The translations under genes and the position numbers were made by a program. The notes under the pieces are model-generated. The model was not told the origin of the DNA, made no database searches, and was given only the letters and a program-made list of their open reading frames with translations. From Beaufortia kweichowensis (lineage: Eukaryota > Chordata > Actinopteri > Cypriniformes > Gastromyzontidae): a stretch of DNA of 64,000 nt. The stretch covers positions 9,495,001 to 9,559,000 of the forward strand of contig CM032815.1 in NCBI GenBank assembly GCA_019155185.1. The letters run 5' to 3'. Below, piece after piece: positions 24,401 through 37,432 of this stretch. The number at the start of each line of letters is the position of its first letter. Position 1 is the stretch's first letter.

Positions 24401-27400
24401 TTTGGTTAGATGGGGTGGATCCCTGTTCTGAAAGAGGTTTTATTATTATTATTAATATTATTTCAATGTCCCCGTTTCCCTGTTTTTGTGGTGCAATGTG
24501 TTGCCTTTAATTTCCTTGACATACATATCAGGACCTAGTAATTTTTTAACTAGGCTTCTAAGAACACACACACAACCCTTAAAGCATTAAACTTTACTGA
24601 ATTTAAAAATGGCTGGAGTACAGTGATGTTTTGACAAAAGTCATGCGTTTTCACATTTTCGTGCTAGTTTGAGGCTATTTTTTGAAATGTAAGTGGTGGG
24701 ACAGTACACCACCTTTTTGAATTAAAGAAAAAGTTAATCCAGAAATGAAAAATTCAATCCTCATTTACTCAGAATCTCATATTTTTGTTTATACATATAT
24801 ATTTTTTGATTCTGTGAAATATAAGACATTTTAAAAACTATTCACATTTCTTACTTCCATACAGTAAATGCGGATGCGCACTGTCAGGCTCCAAATATGT
24901 GGCATAAAAAAGTGGCATTTGTGCAATATAATCCAAGACTCAGTATATAATAAATTGTTTGAGGAGAGAACAGATTTTTTGTGGTCTCAACCATAGCTTG
25001 CTGTTTTTGGTTATAGAAAACTTAAAATTTATTTGAGAAAGTCAAGTGATCTTCCTTAATGTTTAAAAAGCTTAAAAAGCTTAAAATAAAAAATTGCTAA
25101 TAAAAATGTGGACATTCTTCTAAACAGAATGCTTTTGTTTAAAAAAATCGAACAGATTTAAAATGACGTGATGGAAAATAATGACAGAATTTTTGGACAA
25201 ACAATAATTTAACATTGAACTGTTCTTGAATTACACAAGTCCTTGGTGTAAACATCAGAGCGCTCATTGTTGTGTTTCTAAAAACCCTGAAGTGATTTTT
25301 ATAGCACATTAAGAGGTTTTTTGTGTATGTTGAATGTGTGCACACATTTTGCTTTGTCATCACTGTCTGTCTGTATCCTTAAAAAGATCTGATTCTCCTC
25401 CAACATAGCTGCCAAAACCAACTGAGAGCTTAAAAAATATTGTGCCTCGTCTCCTTGATCAGGTTTGATACATTGTGATGTCATTGCCTCCTGTCGTAAT
25501 GTGTGTGTCGTGTGCCACAAGATTTTTTCTTTGGTTTTGTTTGTTTGTTTTGCATCACATTTGTGATTGTAACATTTGGAAGGTTTCTCACATGATTTGT
25601 TTGTTTTGACTTTTTTTACTCTTTAAAACAGCTGAGGCAAAACAGTACACACACACACAATGAGATACAGGATAGCTGTTAATACAATGATTAAAAAAGT
25701 TTGTTTTTGAGTGTTTTGGTATTTCGATTGTGGTTGGAAAAAAATGGGTAAACCTCCTTTGTGGAGATGTTGATACTTTCTCTAGACTGCAATGATTAGA
25801 GAAAATGTAACTTAAGTTTTATTGATTTGACAACCATTTTTCCCCTGTTGAACAATGTTTTAAAATTAAAATGTAAAGATTTGTTTGCTCTTCATTTGTT
25901 CGATTCGATTTTATTATTCGTTATCCCAGCTTACAAAATATGTTCTAAGATGGTTTTATTAACATTCCTATAAAGTTATGAAATATTAACATGTTAACCC
26001 TAACTGTTCCTCAGAAGAAACATACCTTATTCTCATTCATGTGGATGCTCAATATGTGTTATCAGGTTAAACATTGCAATAACAATGTAAAAAATAACAT
26101 TTTTATATCAACATTTTTATAATGTTTTAGAAATACAACGTTGGTAAAATGCTCTTTTAAAGTCACTTGAAGATTTTTTTTATAACTTTGAGAGGATTTT
26201 AAGAGAACATTAGCTAAAGTTCTGAGATTGTTCACTGTTGGGATATTGCATATTGCACATACAGATTTTAGTACATTTTTTCCAGAATCATGTCCAAAAG
26301 TCAACTTTGCAAGAAATTCAAACTTTAATTACAGTGTATCATTCTGTGCTTCTTAAAGAAAATATTTAAAATTTTCTTTTACGGGGCTCATTATTATTAG
26401 TGTTGCATCGTAAAGCAAATGTCTCTTTTACTATCAGTGATACATACGCTTCAGGGTTGTTGTTGTAAATAAGCTCTTTTGACTACTTAGCAATGTTCTG
26501 CCAGCTACCCTGAAAACTGAACAAAACTACAGCACATAGGAGCAGTAAACCATGACATCATAGAGATGTCAAGCATGTGTCTGGGAATATAACCTGGTGT
26601 CACTTCTGCAGCTTACAAACTGAGCCTGATGTTAATACTTCTGCTGTAATTATTATAGCGCCAGAAGTGACCATACACAGTCTGATCTAATGGAATAACG
26701 TTTGATGAACCATCTGGTGATTCAGTTTATAAGATAATATGAACTTTTCATACCCCTTTGCTAAAATTCCTGAAGTGTATCTGTGAAAATTGAATTAGCT
26801 CCACGTGCCAGTTGTGAGGAACAATGATATCTGTCAGTAGCTGAACACGGACATATTACTATTACCACTCCTTACAATAATTTAGTGTGAAATTTTAACA
26901 CAATTTCATCTCTACTATATTCTCTGGGGTTGCTATATGCACTTACCCACAAGTGGTTGAAATCCAGTTTACCGTACTAAAAAGCCTAAATTGTGTGAGT
27001 CACCTTGTTTTATTTAATTTCAAAATGAATTGGATTGAGTAAAATAGCTGAGTAAATCATGCCTCTACTGTCCTCTAGTGGCAGAGATGGGAAATGAAGG
27101 GTGTGTCTAATTCTAAATAATGTCAAAAATCAACTGGGTGGAAATAGGATGAGAAAAATGTTCTCAAATATTGTGGTATCTATTTATGTATACATTTGCC
27201 CACAAAAACAGATTTCTTTTACAATTTTCCTCTAATGTTTGTTATTGTTAATGTCTGCAGAATTACACACACAGTGTTTCAAAAGCTCAATCTAATGAGT
27301 CAGCAAAAGCTGCAACATACAGGGCATAGGGTCATGCATAACCAGACGTCTGTAAATCTCTTCATTAGCATATTTGACTTCCACAGCATTCTGCACAATT

Positions 27401-29650
27401 TAATCTGCACAAGTCTGGGTTTACTAGGTTCACTGAGATTTTGTGTAAATTGTAATGCCCATCTTGTTGTTGGTTGATCAAGTGATTGATTGCATTTCAC
27501 ATGTTTTGTTTTTATCTAACAGCTTCCATTGTTCTGAAGAGTCAACTGTGCCGTATGCATCCAGCATCTTCATGGAAATCAGGTGCATTTAATTGCTGAA
27601 TGGTCAAATCGTCGGTATGATAAGGCTACATGAATCTTATTTAATATGTAATTACCTTCATTTATAATGGACTTCCCAATGACTTGTATTTGGAGTTTGA
27701 GTGTGTCCAGGATTCCATAGCAACTGAAGGAGATGTTGGGGGGGAGTTGTAATGGAATTTGCTGTGCAGAGATTGGCTGAAACAGGTGTTGTGAGATTCT
27801 GTAGTGAATGATGACGGTATTGTACATGCCTGTGTATGTGTGTGTTTCTGTGTTTCTCTGTGTGTGTGCGGTTGCTCAAACACAAGACTATTATCAAGGC
27901 TACGTAATGACCCATGGGAAGCACTATGTCAGCAAAGTGGTTTGGAAAAATGCATTAAATAAGTTAACTAGTTGCAGCATTCGTCATGCATCCATTTCTG
28001 CTATTCGATTTATATTATTTTATATTATTTCTTTATATGGATCATTTGTCTAAATTGTATTGATAACGATTTCCACAGAATCTAACAGCTTGCAAAGACA
28101 GGTAGCCAAAGCAACACTTTTGAGCAGGTTAAGGCAGGCATTGTTGTTATGGAAACTAGATTTTAGGATCTGTTACTATGAGGCCTCTATGGAGAATGGA
28201 AGAGAATGGTCTTGTGTCTGCAATGGGCGATTTAGACTGTGGAAATATACTCCAAGTGAAATGTACCACCGATTAAAAGTAAAGGTGCTTCATAATACCA
28301 TAGAAGAACCATTTTGGCTCAATGGTTCCAGAAAGAACCTTCAACATCCAAAGAACATTTCTGTTTGACAAAATGTTATTTGTAGTGGAAAAGCAAAATT
28401 TAGGGTATAATAAGGTCAAAAAGAAAATGGTGCTTTAAAGACCCTTAACAGAAAGGTTTTTAGGGAACCAAAAATGGTTCTTCACAACACCTTTACTTTT
28501 AAGAGTAAATAAAAGCTCCTGCTTGTAAACACAATATGCCAAACTCTGCAAGAACATAGTCAATAAAATATTTTCTTTACGTTACATAAAGGCGAATTCT
28601 TATAATTTAGGAACAACAGTAATAAGCAGATACGTTTTCTCCACTTTTTAAGACATTGGAAACGCAATCAAAGTTAGTGCTCTACATAGAGACACCTTAA
28701 AAAAATTTAACCATTGTTTTGTTATACTAAAAGTGTAGTAGACATGTTTTTAACAGATTGATTTTTGTTTTTATTAACATTGTTTTAATTACAAATACCA
28801 TAATTAAAAACCATGGTTATTATGATGAGACCTTATAGTAAATTTATGGTTGTTGTTATAGTTTTCTTACAAATAAAACCTATAAATAGCTACCACAGTT
28901 TAGCCATAGTTAATTTTACCGCGTTATGTAAAGCTAAGCTATTTCGAATTTGACTAGCTGTTGTAAAACGCAACGCATACTGCCCGTGACGCTGACAAAA
29001 CGCAACAGCGAACTGACGCGTGTGTACATGATAAATAATTATATTATTAATAATATTTTACTGAACAAAAGCACGCGCCCGGTGTCACGTCGCGTTAAAC
29101 GCATTCGTCGCGGCTGACGCGTGTGGTGCTGAACGGACAGCGCCCTTAACTTTTAACCTGCATGGGCGTGGCGCTTTAACTCTCAAAACAATGATTCCTG
29201 GAGACCCCAGAAAAATACAACAAATAAATGTTAAGCCTAATATAAATCTTTGAGTAAGCCTAATATATCTTTAGCACTTTCATCGCATGGTCACCAATCA
29301 TGTGAAGCGTCAACAATGGCATGTCTCGGCACAATAGACATTAAGTGGCATGTCATCGGGAAAAGAGAGCCTTCAGATATGGACATTACATCTTTAACCC
29401 TTAAAATCCTGCATCACTTCCGCCTTTCGCCTTCCGATCTTTCCAGCAGAGCGTCGCCTCATCATCCGTCGCTCTCACATCTACTGTACGGTAACATTGA
29501 CTGTCTATCCGACATTGTTTCAACAGATATGATGTTTTACACACAATTATTCAGTGCATGTGTTCAATATAATAAAAATCACGCGTTGCATGATTCAGTT
29601 ATTTGCATCAATTCTTCAGATTGTGTATCGTTCAACAGATTGATTGTATG
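24401..29650. other. Spacer between bnip3l and dpysl2
   Basis: I see no supported gene. In human this interval holds PNMA2, a mammalian retroelement-derived gene, and nothing like it is visible here. Contents include AT-rich sequence, a TIR element at 28272-28508, TAACCATGG-rich repeat-like sequence near 28800-28920, and a CpG-dense patch at about 28965-29170 that may be part of the upstream dpysl2 promoter region. Confidence 0.55.
28272..28508. mobile_element. TIR element (AAAGGTGCTTC family), copy 1
   Basis: It begins TTAAAAGTAAAGGTGCTTC and ends AACACCTTTACTTTTAAG, inverted repeats. Its interior CATAGAAGAACCATTTTGG and GGAACCAAAAATGGTTCTTC is partly palindromic. A second copy lies at 31780-32022. 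It is non-coding and common-looking in cyprinids. Confidence 0.75.
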
Positions 29651-29807
29651 ATTTTAATTGCTGCGTTGCCAATTGCGATCAACAGCATATTGATGTGCAG
29701 TTTTATGAGTGATTGATGAAACCATGTGAACGTCATCTTTCGCTTTAACCAGAGCTTTACATGCCTTTGCATTCAGGATAGTTCTCTGACTGTATTTACT
29801 GAGAGAA
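29651..29807 (+). promoter_or_regulatory. Probable 5'UTR/promoter of the long dpysl2 isoform
   Basis: This is sequence immediately before the ATG of exon 1a. No TATA box or strong motif is evident. The context GAGAAATGT has the important A at -3. The boundary of the transcribed part is unknown. Confidence 0.35.
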
Positions 29808-30056
29808 ATGTCTGCTGCCGGAGATGCTGCCTTCTTCCACAACATGGGAAGCTCCAGTCCCAACCAGCCTCGGCAGAAATTCTGTGGCATGTTCTGCCCG
29901 GTGGAGGGTTCGGCAGAGCCCAAGACGTTGGACTTTGACTCGCTGTCCTCGGGGAAGGGTCGAGTGATCGAGAGGCAGAGAGATATCTCCAAACCAAGAA
30001 AGGTGGAGATCAGAAGAAGTACCGGGAAAGAGATTCTCCAGAACCTAAACGACGAG
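29808..30056 (+). CDS. dpysl2: dpysl2 alternative first exon 1a (long isoform N-terminus)
   Basis: The exon has 83 codons, from the ATG at 29808 to donor GAG|GTAAGG, and ends in phase 0, so it can join the common exon at 38070 (SDRLLIKG) just as exon 1b does. The product starts MSAAGDAAFFHNMGSSSP and contains RQKFCGMFCPVEGS, KTLDFDSLSSGKG and RRSTGKEILQN. These resemble the extended N-terminus of the long CRMP2 form (CRMP2A) in other vertebrates. With the shared body the protein would be 642 aa. It is probably made from its own promoter about 2.8 kb upstream of exon 1b. Confidence 0.85.
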
Positions 30057-30954
30057 GTAAGGGCTGCAGGGCATTGTGCGTTGTCATGCCGATGGAAACG
30101 CCTAAATCTGAATAGTTCAGTGTCTGATCTCCATCTTTTTAATCGTGTGTTTTCAATCTGATGTAGCTTCCCTGGCCAATAACTTCTCTTATTGTGTTAC
30201 AGTATGTGCTTTGATTTTTAAAGAGGATATAGTTTGGAGAATGTTTGTTTTTTGCCAGAATCTCAAAATTGTTTAGCTACGGGGAACTCTACCTTGTGTT
30301 ATAATTGTGAATATATATTTTTTAAATCATTAAATATGAACATATAACAGTGTATTTGTGTATTTATGCACCAAGAGTGGAGTGAAGTTGTTAAAGGGTC
30401 AAAGCACTTTCTGGAAAAGCAACTCTGAAGGGGCTCAGTGACCAGAAATCACACATTATTTTGATATAAAATCATGAGCCATTGCATCATCACAATTATT
30501 TTTATTGTAAGTAATAGTAATACGTTTTTAATAAGTTACTTACAAAGGAGGAAACATTCAATATTTTGTCCTAATTTTCTTTATATGTTTAAAAATAAGT
30601 TAAAAACTGTATTGGCACTCTCTGCACACTTTTTTTTAAGAAAATGAACAAAAATTATCACATTTTGTAAATAAGATCCTTTTATATAATAAGGTCCTTT
30701 TCACAGTGTCAGTTCTTGATCCATGAAGTCAATAATCTTGAGGTTATACATGTGTGGGCCTCAGTAACTGGGATTCAGTAACCATAGCTACAGAGACAAT
30801 GATGCTGAATGATGCTAAACATAAGTATACCCTAACAGACCTTTGTAACTTAGGAACTGTTAGAAAGCTTATATTAGACTGTTTCTTTTCCTTCTTTTGA
30901 GGGTGTATTTACATAAACCTTCATGTAGAAAATGCATATCTTATGCACCAGTAC

Positions 30955-31065
30955 ATTTCATTTATGTATTTTTAGGCAGACGCTTATATCCAAAGTTACT
31001 TGCGGTGCATTCTGTACACATCTTTTATCAGTTTGTGTGTAGCCTGAGATCGAACCCTCTTCAGA
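30955..31065 (-). mobile_element. SINE-like remnant 1
   Basis: The sequence TAGGCAGACGCTTATATCCAAAG followed by GTGCATTCTGTACACATC and GAGATCGAACCC (given here in parts) is the reverse of a widespread fish SINE body and tail (CTTTGGATAAAAGCGTCTGC type). It is mutated and partial, in a dpysl2 intron. Confidence 0.55.
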
Positions 31066-31082
31066 TTTTGTCTCGTGTCAGC

Positions 31083-31405
31083 TATATTTACATTTACATT
31101 TTCATCTAGCAAATGTGACCCTGTCTGTGAAAACCAGGCTAAAGTCTCAAAATCATATTCTGAGATAACAAGCATCAAAGTTTGATTTCACCCATACATA
31201 TCACTATGATTTGTGACTATGATATGACTATGATGTCATTATGCAGTCAATATTAAAGATATCAAGATTATATTTTCACATAATGTTCTTTACATTATGT
31301 AAGATGATTTCATGTAGAAAACAGTACATCACAAAAAATGACTTAAGCTGGGTTTTCACAGGCAGGTTCACAAATGCTTTTATCCAAAGCGACTTACAAA
31401 TGAGA
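31083..31405 (-). mobile_element. SINE-like remnant 2, split by a MITE
   Basis: The left part (about 31083-31115, ATTTACATTTACATTTTCATC) and right part (31371-31405, CAAATGCTTTTATCCAAAGC) together make the common SINE tail in reverse orientation. The MITE at 31116-31370 interrupts it. Confidence 0.6.
31116..31370. mobile_element. MITE of 255 bp with a 6-bp target duplication
   Basis: It begins TGACCCTGTCTGTGAAAACC and its right end is the inverted match GGTTTTCACAGGCAGGTTCA. It is flanked by identical CAAATG at 31110-31115 and 31371-31376. It has no coding frame. It resembles the GTGACCCTG... repeats common in zebrafish-like genomes. Confidence 0.8.
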
Positions 31406-31779
31406 AAGCGTTGAACATTTTATCAGTGAGCCAACAATAAGTGAAACTGAATGCTGTTATTCAGTGTAGACATTCCTAACTGAAGTATCCTGACTTCGAT
31501 ACATACAATAGTAATATGATACTATGGCCTAAAAACTGCTTTGTCACCAAATCTACCGAACAGGAAATTGTTCTGTGTTTGACAAACATGATTTAAAGCT
31601 GGTCTTGTTTCCTCACTGAGAGATCCTAATGACTGCAGAGATCAATAGTATGTTTAGGTCTTCCGCACTAAGACCACAAAGCACCCAAAAGGACCAGAAA
31701 GGTATTAAGCTATACCCTTAACACTTTACAGTATATAGGTCTACACAAACACAAACACATGCTAAGACAGCATAACCAT

Positions 31780-32022
31780 ACACTCTTAAAAATAAAGGTG
31801 CTTCCCACTATGCCATAGAAGAGCCATTTTTGTCTAAATGGTTCCGTTATGAACACTCAACATTCAAAGAACAGTTCAGAGTTCTTTGGGGGGGTTTTTA
31901 GACCATAAAAAGTTAGTTGTTTTTTAAAACCTTAGACGAAAATGTTTTTTGAGAACCAAAAATGGTTCATCTATGGCATTGCTGTGAGAAACCTTTTGAA
32001 GCCTCTTTATTTTTGTAAATCA
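31780..32022. mobile_element. TIR element (AAAGGTGCTTC family), copy 2
   Basis: It begins CACTCTTAAAAATAAAGGTG and ends near GCCTCTTTATTTTTGTAAA. Its interior shares CCATAGAAGAGCCATTTT and ACCAAAAATGGTTC with the copy at 28272-28508. It lies 0.3 kb upstream of the dpysl2 exon 1b promoter. Confidence 0.75.
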
Positions 32023-32334
32023 TTAAAAACCGTTTTGTGCGCACAAATAAATCTTCATATTTATATATGAAGTCATATTTTTACATATGTTATGAGACTG
32101 ATATTTGTGTATTTCTGTATAACTGTATAGACAAATGTCTAAAAAATACATTTCTCTAATTTATTTTCGTTTAGTTGTGTTTATAAATCAACTACATGGA
32201 GATTCAATCGTGTTTATTTTCTATTGTTGTCTTCTATCATTTTGAATCTAATGATGGCATTAAAACGATTGTCTGAAGCATCGGTCTGGACTCTGGATCC
32301 GGACTCTGGGTGGAGCTGTCCAGGGCGGGGTTGT

Positions 32335-32602
32335 GCGCATGCGCGTTGCTCTCCGTTCTGAAAATCTCGTTTTGTCTCAGGCAGTCTGGGTGGACTTGGT
32401 GCATCAGTGGAGAGAGAGAGAGCGAGGAGAGGAGATATTGGCGCAGGTCCTTTGTCTTTGATTTACAGCGCTTTTGCCTCCTCCGTTCGGCTCTTAATAT
32501 CAGCATTCTCATCTGAATAAGCCGTTTCCCCTGTCAGAGCAGATCTTTGCATCCATTATTGCAGTGATAACGGTCCATCAAAGGGAATAAAGCGTAACGA
32601 AG
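32335..32602 (+). promoter_or_regulatory. dpysl2 exon 1b promoter and 5'UTR
   Basis: A perfect NRF1-type palindrome, GCGCATGCGC, lies at 32335-32344 beside a GGGCGGGG GC box (about 32324-32331). A GAGAGA run, ordinary 5'UTR-like sequence and the ATG at 32603 follow. I see no TATA box. This fits a broad neuronal promoter; the start site is not determined. Confidence 0.55.
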
Positions 32603-35600
32603 ATGTCGGGCTATCAGGGCAAGAAGAATATTCCTCGCATTACTGTGAGTTATGGAATAGCTTCTTTCATTATTGGTATATAAGAGCTAATAGGTGTTTA
32701 GCAACATTTTGCATGTCGTCAGAATTCGTTTATTTATTAACAATGTTACGCCTGTTCGCAACTGTGACGAAACGACCGCTTTTTGCGTGGATTAAACGCG
32801 TTTGACAGGTGTTAGCTGCCGGTAACGCAAAAACTCTGCAAAGTTCGGCTGTCAGAGTCCGTAATATATATATATATAGCCTATATATATGTTTTGTTAG
32901 CAGCAATGCAGCACGAGCATTCACACCCTATACGCTCCCGTATAGCTGTCCACGCCTGATTAATAATGCGCGTTCTGGTTTGCTTGCGTCGCGTCCCTCA
33001 ATAATCGCAAGCGTCATACATTCAAAGTTGATGATATGTAATTGAAATAAAACCAGAGCATTGCAAGATATAGCTACTCAATAGCTGTTGACGTTGACGC
33101 GAGGAAAACGCATGGAACCGGTTGCGGACGCGACGCTTTGGTGACACGGCGACGCTCTTTGTTACGCTAGTCGCGGCTGCCGAAGCAAATGCGGATTTCC
33201 GCCGGTTATAGGTTTTGTTTTAGAGATGAAGATGCGGTCGGTAATGGGAGTCTTTCCACTGCTGGTTTCCAGTGAGAAGTCGCTCATGGGATCGTGGCGA
33301 AATGAGGGAGCGGTACAGGAAAATACGCGAAGGAAAAGAGGAAAAAAATCTCCGATTTCCTTCCTCGTCCCTCATCCTACTATCGGAATTATCATGGATA
33401 TAGAAATAGTAGCAGTAAACCAAAAAATCAATCCTGAATTGCAAATCTCCACCAGTCTGGAGTCACAATAGAGGAGACATTGTCATGCGTCCCCACCCCT
33501 CTCCTTATAACATATCTTTATGACATCCCAGTGTGTCCAGTTATACTAAGTTTCGCTGCTATGTTTTATAATAACATATGCTGCAAATAGGTGTATGAAG
33601 ATAGTCGAATGGAGATTTCAGTTTGGTGTTCGGTTAGTGGCGGGTGTGCCTTTGTGTCTGTTCAATAGGAGCACTTTGGGAGCTGGGCTTTGGCATGGAG
33701 ATGTGGGGGAGAGCTTTAAAACACCCTTTCAGATTCTCCAGGCTGTGAAATGAGAAGTAGGTAGGCTGCGGTTTACATCCAGCATGTTCCGGAAACCACA
33801 TTCAACCACTCGTGGTGATCTAAGAGGCTGGAGAAAAGCCAGTCCAAGACTACATCCCAAGCACGTGCAGGCAGAAAAAACGCACATCTGCAGCTATGAA
33901 GTCATTATATTCAGATTTACAGGTAGATACAAAAGGAAATAGTTTTAGAAGAATGACATATGAAGTCGAAGTAATGGAGAAAATGCTTGTGGAGTTAGCC
34001 CTGTACAGTGGCTGTCATTCACTGTCTATGTCAGATTGTTTTAATTTACAGTAAGGCAACGGTATTTACACTCGACAGCAGATCTGATGATTGACATGCT
34101 ATTGTAGTCACTCACAGCTTGGTCTCTTCAACCATCACTCCCTGAACTATAGAGGAATTCATGTGCAGTCTCAGACCTCCCGCATGCACGCTGTGACCCA
34201 GAGACCCCATGCATAAATATTGTCCTCGAAAAGGCTACAGCACAATTCAGTGAATTGTTTTGGCAGGAATTGTAGAGCAGAAGGGCAGACAGTAAAATTT
34301 AAGAGCTATTGAAACAACAGACAGTCTGAATTACACAAACACAGATCCATCCTAGTCTAAATTTAAGTTCATTCTAGATTTTGTTTTATTCATGCACACT
34401 GTTTTTTTTTTCATTTGGTCTCCGTCACAAATAGACACAGGCGTGGTTTGAATACACACATATTTCGCGCACACAGACACAAGCATATGGCTTCTTTGCT
34501 GGAATGGTTAATGGGGTGGGTCTGGGCAGGCCAGCTGCGTTGGTCAGCTGCGCAGACAGGCGGAGGAGGGTGACACCTTCCTGTGCCTTATTAAAGATGA
34601 ATGTTAGCTTTAATGCACCACCTGCCTGCACACTTTTGCCATAGCTGTGAGGTCAGATTTCAGTGAACAGTTTTTATTTGATAAATTCTTTGGATGGTTA
34701 GTTAAATTATCTTGTTGTTGCATTAGTCGCTATTATAAAAGTGATAAGCCGCGAGTATTGGCAGTATATTATGGTGATTTTATGGGTAAGGGGTGTAAGA
34801 GTCTGAAATATTCTTTTTATAATGCTATATGACCTCTAAATATGAATTAATTGTATGACTTTTTCTATTATTTAGCTTAAATAGACATTTTTTGCTGTTT
34901 GGTTTTTTGCGGTATCTATGATAGGTTGCCGTGATCTCGATAAAAACCAAGTTGTCAGGTTGCCATGACAACCCCAGCAGCTCCAGTACAACCCATTGAG
35001 CTGTCCCAGAATGCTCTGCTGACCTGCTGTAGTGTCTCGTGCTCACAATCTCAGCTCTGACTCAAACAGACCGCCAGGAATGTGTTTTTCCTTCAGCCAC
35101 ATTACATACAGGATTTCCCCATTCAACAAGTAAGAGGTTACGTTTGTATCTCAAGAGGAAAAAAGCATGCTAGTGTCTAAGTATTTAGGAAAATAACATG
35201 CAGACTAGCGGACAAACTCTAAAGCACACTTTCAGTTTTCTTTTAAGAGGATCATATGGAGATCAGCTTGGCATTTATCCATGCCTTCACAAAATCCATT
35301 TCTGTTGCAGTTGGTTAAACCTATAGAGAGAAAGCTAGTTAGTTTGGATTAGTATGTTTACAAGATTGTTTTTGCATAGTAGTTGGAGTGTGGATAAATA
35401 TATAATTGTCTTCTGTTTCTCAAATTATTTATAGCACACGTTTGTTTGCTTTTTCTGCATTGGTTTTGGGGCAAAATCTGTGACATTCACTGTAATAATT
35501 TTGTTATGTTTTCCAATAAAATTATTAAAATATTCTTAATAAAAAAAATATTCTAACCCCGATGATATAAAGTAAATTTACAAACAGAAATATCTGCCAA

Positions 35601-37391
35601 AGATTTTAGAAAAATAATTAATAATAATTAATTCAATTAATTTTTTACCCCTCTTGCAGGGATCTTACTTGTTTTTGCCATAAATTTACTTTAATTTTTT
35701 TATATTTTTTCAAGACTTGATATCAAATCGTTTTGCATCTAAATATATCTTGATTCAAGAGTATTTAAATGTTTTAACTAGAGAAATAATTATTTTTTCT
35801 CGTGTTCTGCATGAATTTAAACATAGTAAAATGTGTTAAACAGAACAGATGCTGTAGTCTTATTGTTAGCTGAAATTTGCTAAAATATTAAACCAGCAAA
35901 CAAGCGGCAGGGATATGAAACTTCTTTAAATGGTTGACTTTGGAAATGTGTCCGTGTGGGCCTCCATATGGCTCATATTAAGTGACTGTCTTATAAGGTC
36001 TCATTAGAGGATTAAACAGCACTTAGTAACTGTAGACAGTGTGTAACAATTTAGGCATGTTTGGCAAACCTATGTCGTTGATACGGAAAACAGGAGAATC
36101 ATTTACAACAGACTAATGGCATGTGTTTAAGCATACACTTTCATTTATGGCAGACAGTGGTCACGTTGTGGTTTAAAAGAATAACAAGAGCTGAAGACTT
36201 CCTCTAAATGTATGTTCTCATGCACTAAATATCCAGCATTCAGATTTTCTGGAGAAGGTCCAACACAAGCACCAATTTACTGTAGCGATAAAGTTTTTTT
36301 AGACTTCCTCTGATTAACATTGTGACCCCGGTTGATGATGTCATAGTGCTTTAGCATAGCACGGCAGCTGTGATTGGTCGAGGTGTCCGCAGAGGCATTG
36401 CCTGGGTTATGTAATGGATGTTATGAAGCAGCTGTTCATTGTGGCTGACCGCCAAAGCCACATGCATGGTCTCACAAGCCCACGAGCATAGATTCATACA
36501 CGTAAAGATTTACTATAACAGGATATTTTCCTCTGTAGAAGGTTTTTTAATAAACATTCAATTTCCAAAAGCTGGTACTAATGTGTATATATGATAAACG
36601 TACAACATACTAGGAAAATTAATAACAACCTTTTGGTTTTTAGTGCATCTGGTGTTGTTATCTGTCATGTTTTGCTCTGTAATGTCATTGTGAGATGTGT
36701 AGTAGATGTCAGGACACTGGAGTATTTTCTTTCATCAGTAAGTGAATTAGGGCAGGGCCTGGGAATCCACCCAGGGCCTCATGTTGCCGGGTTGCCAACA
36801 GGCACGCAAAGAGGCAGAAACACAGACAGAGACGCCTTTGTCCCCGTGCGATGCTAAGGGCCTTGTGACTGGAATTGTTCCACTGTTCCCCTTTAAGAAA
36901 AATGAAAGTTCTGCTGGGGTCTTGAATGCAAAGTGAATTCTAGATGGTGATGGCTGTACTGAAATATCTGTTGTGAAGATGCTGTTGAGAAAAACAGGCT
37001 TTTTTCTAAAGCTATTGACCATTGAATAGTTTTAGATCAAAAATTAACCTTTGACAGTGTGATGTCATTAACCTGAAATTATACAAAATAATAAGATTTT
37101 TTACATTTAGAAATGCTACAGTAAAGTATGAGAATTGGTAATCGTAAACTGAAAATACCTGTCACATTTACAGTAAAAAACGAACAAAAAGAGATTACAT
37201 TTAGTTTTACTATAAAAATGTAAATATTTGGTTTGTGATTTACAATATATCTTACTGTAAAAAAGAATCAGTGTAACATTCAACAAAAAGAAATGTGTAC
37301 TATAAAAGTGACTTTTAACTTTGTTTTTTTATTTTTTTATGTTCTTTGTTAAAAACACTAGCCACCCTAAATTGATTGAGCGAAAGGTAAA

Positions 37392-37432
<41 letters not shown>

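Noticed and set aside
28965..29170. CpG-dense patch similar in flavour to 33085-33190
   Set aside because: A few shared words (GTCGCGGCTG) are not enough to call a repeat family or a CpG-island promoter with confidence.
29250..29651. 133-codon frame just upstream of dpysl2 exon 1a
   Set aside because: It starts at TTG and resembles no family. It is more likely promoter or 5' flank.
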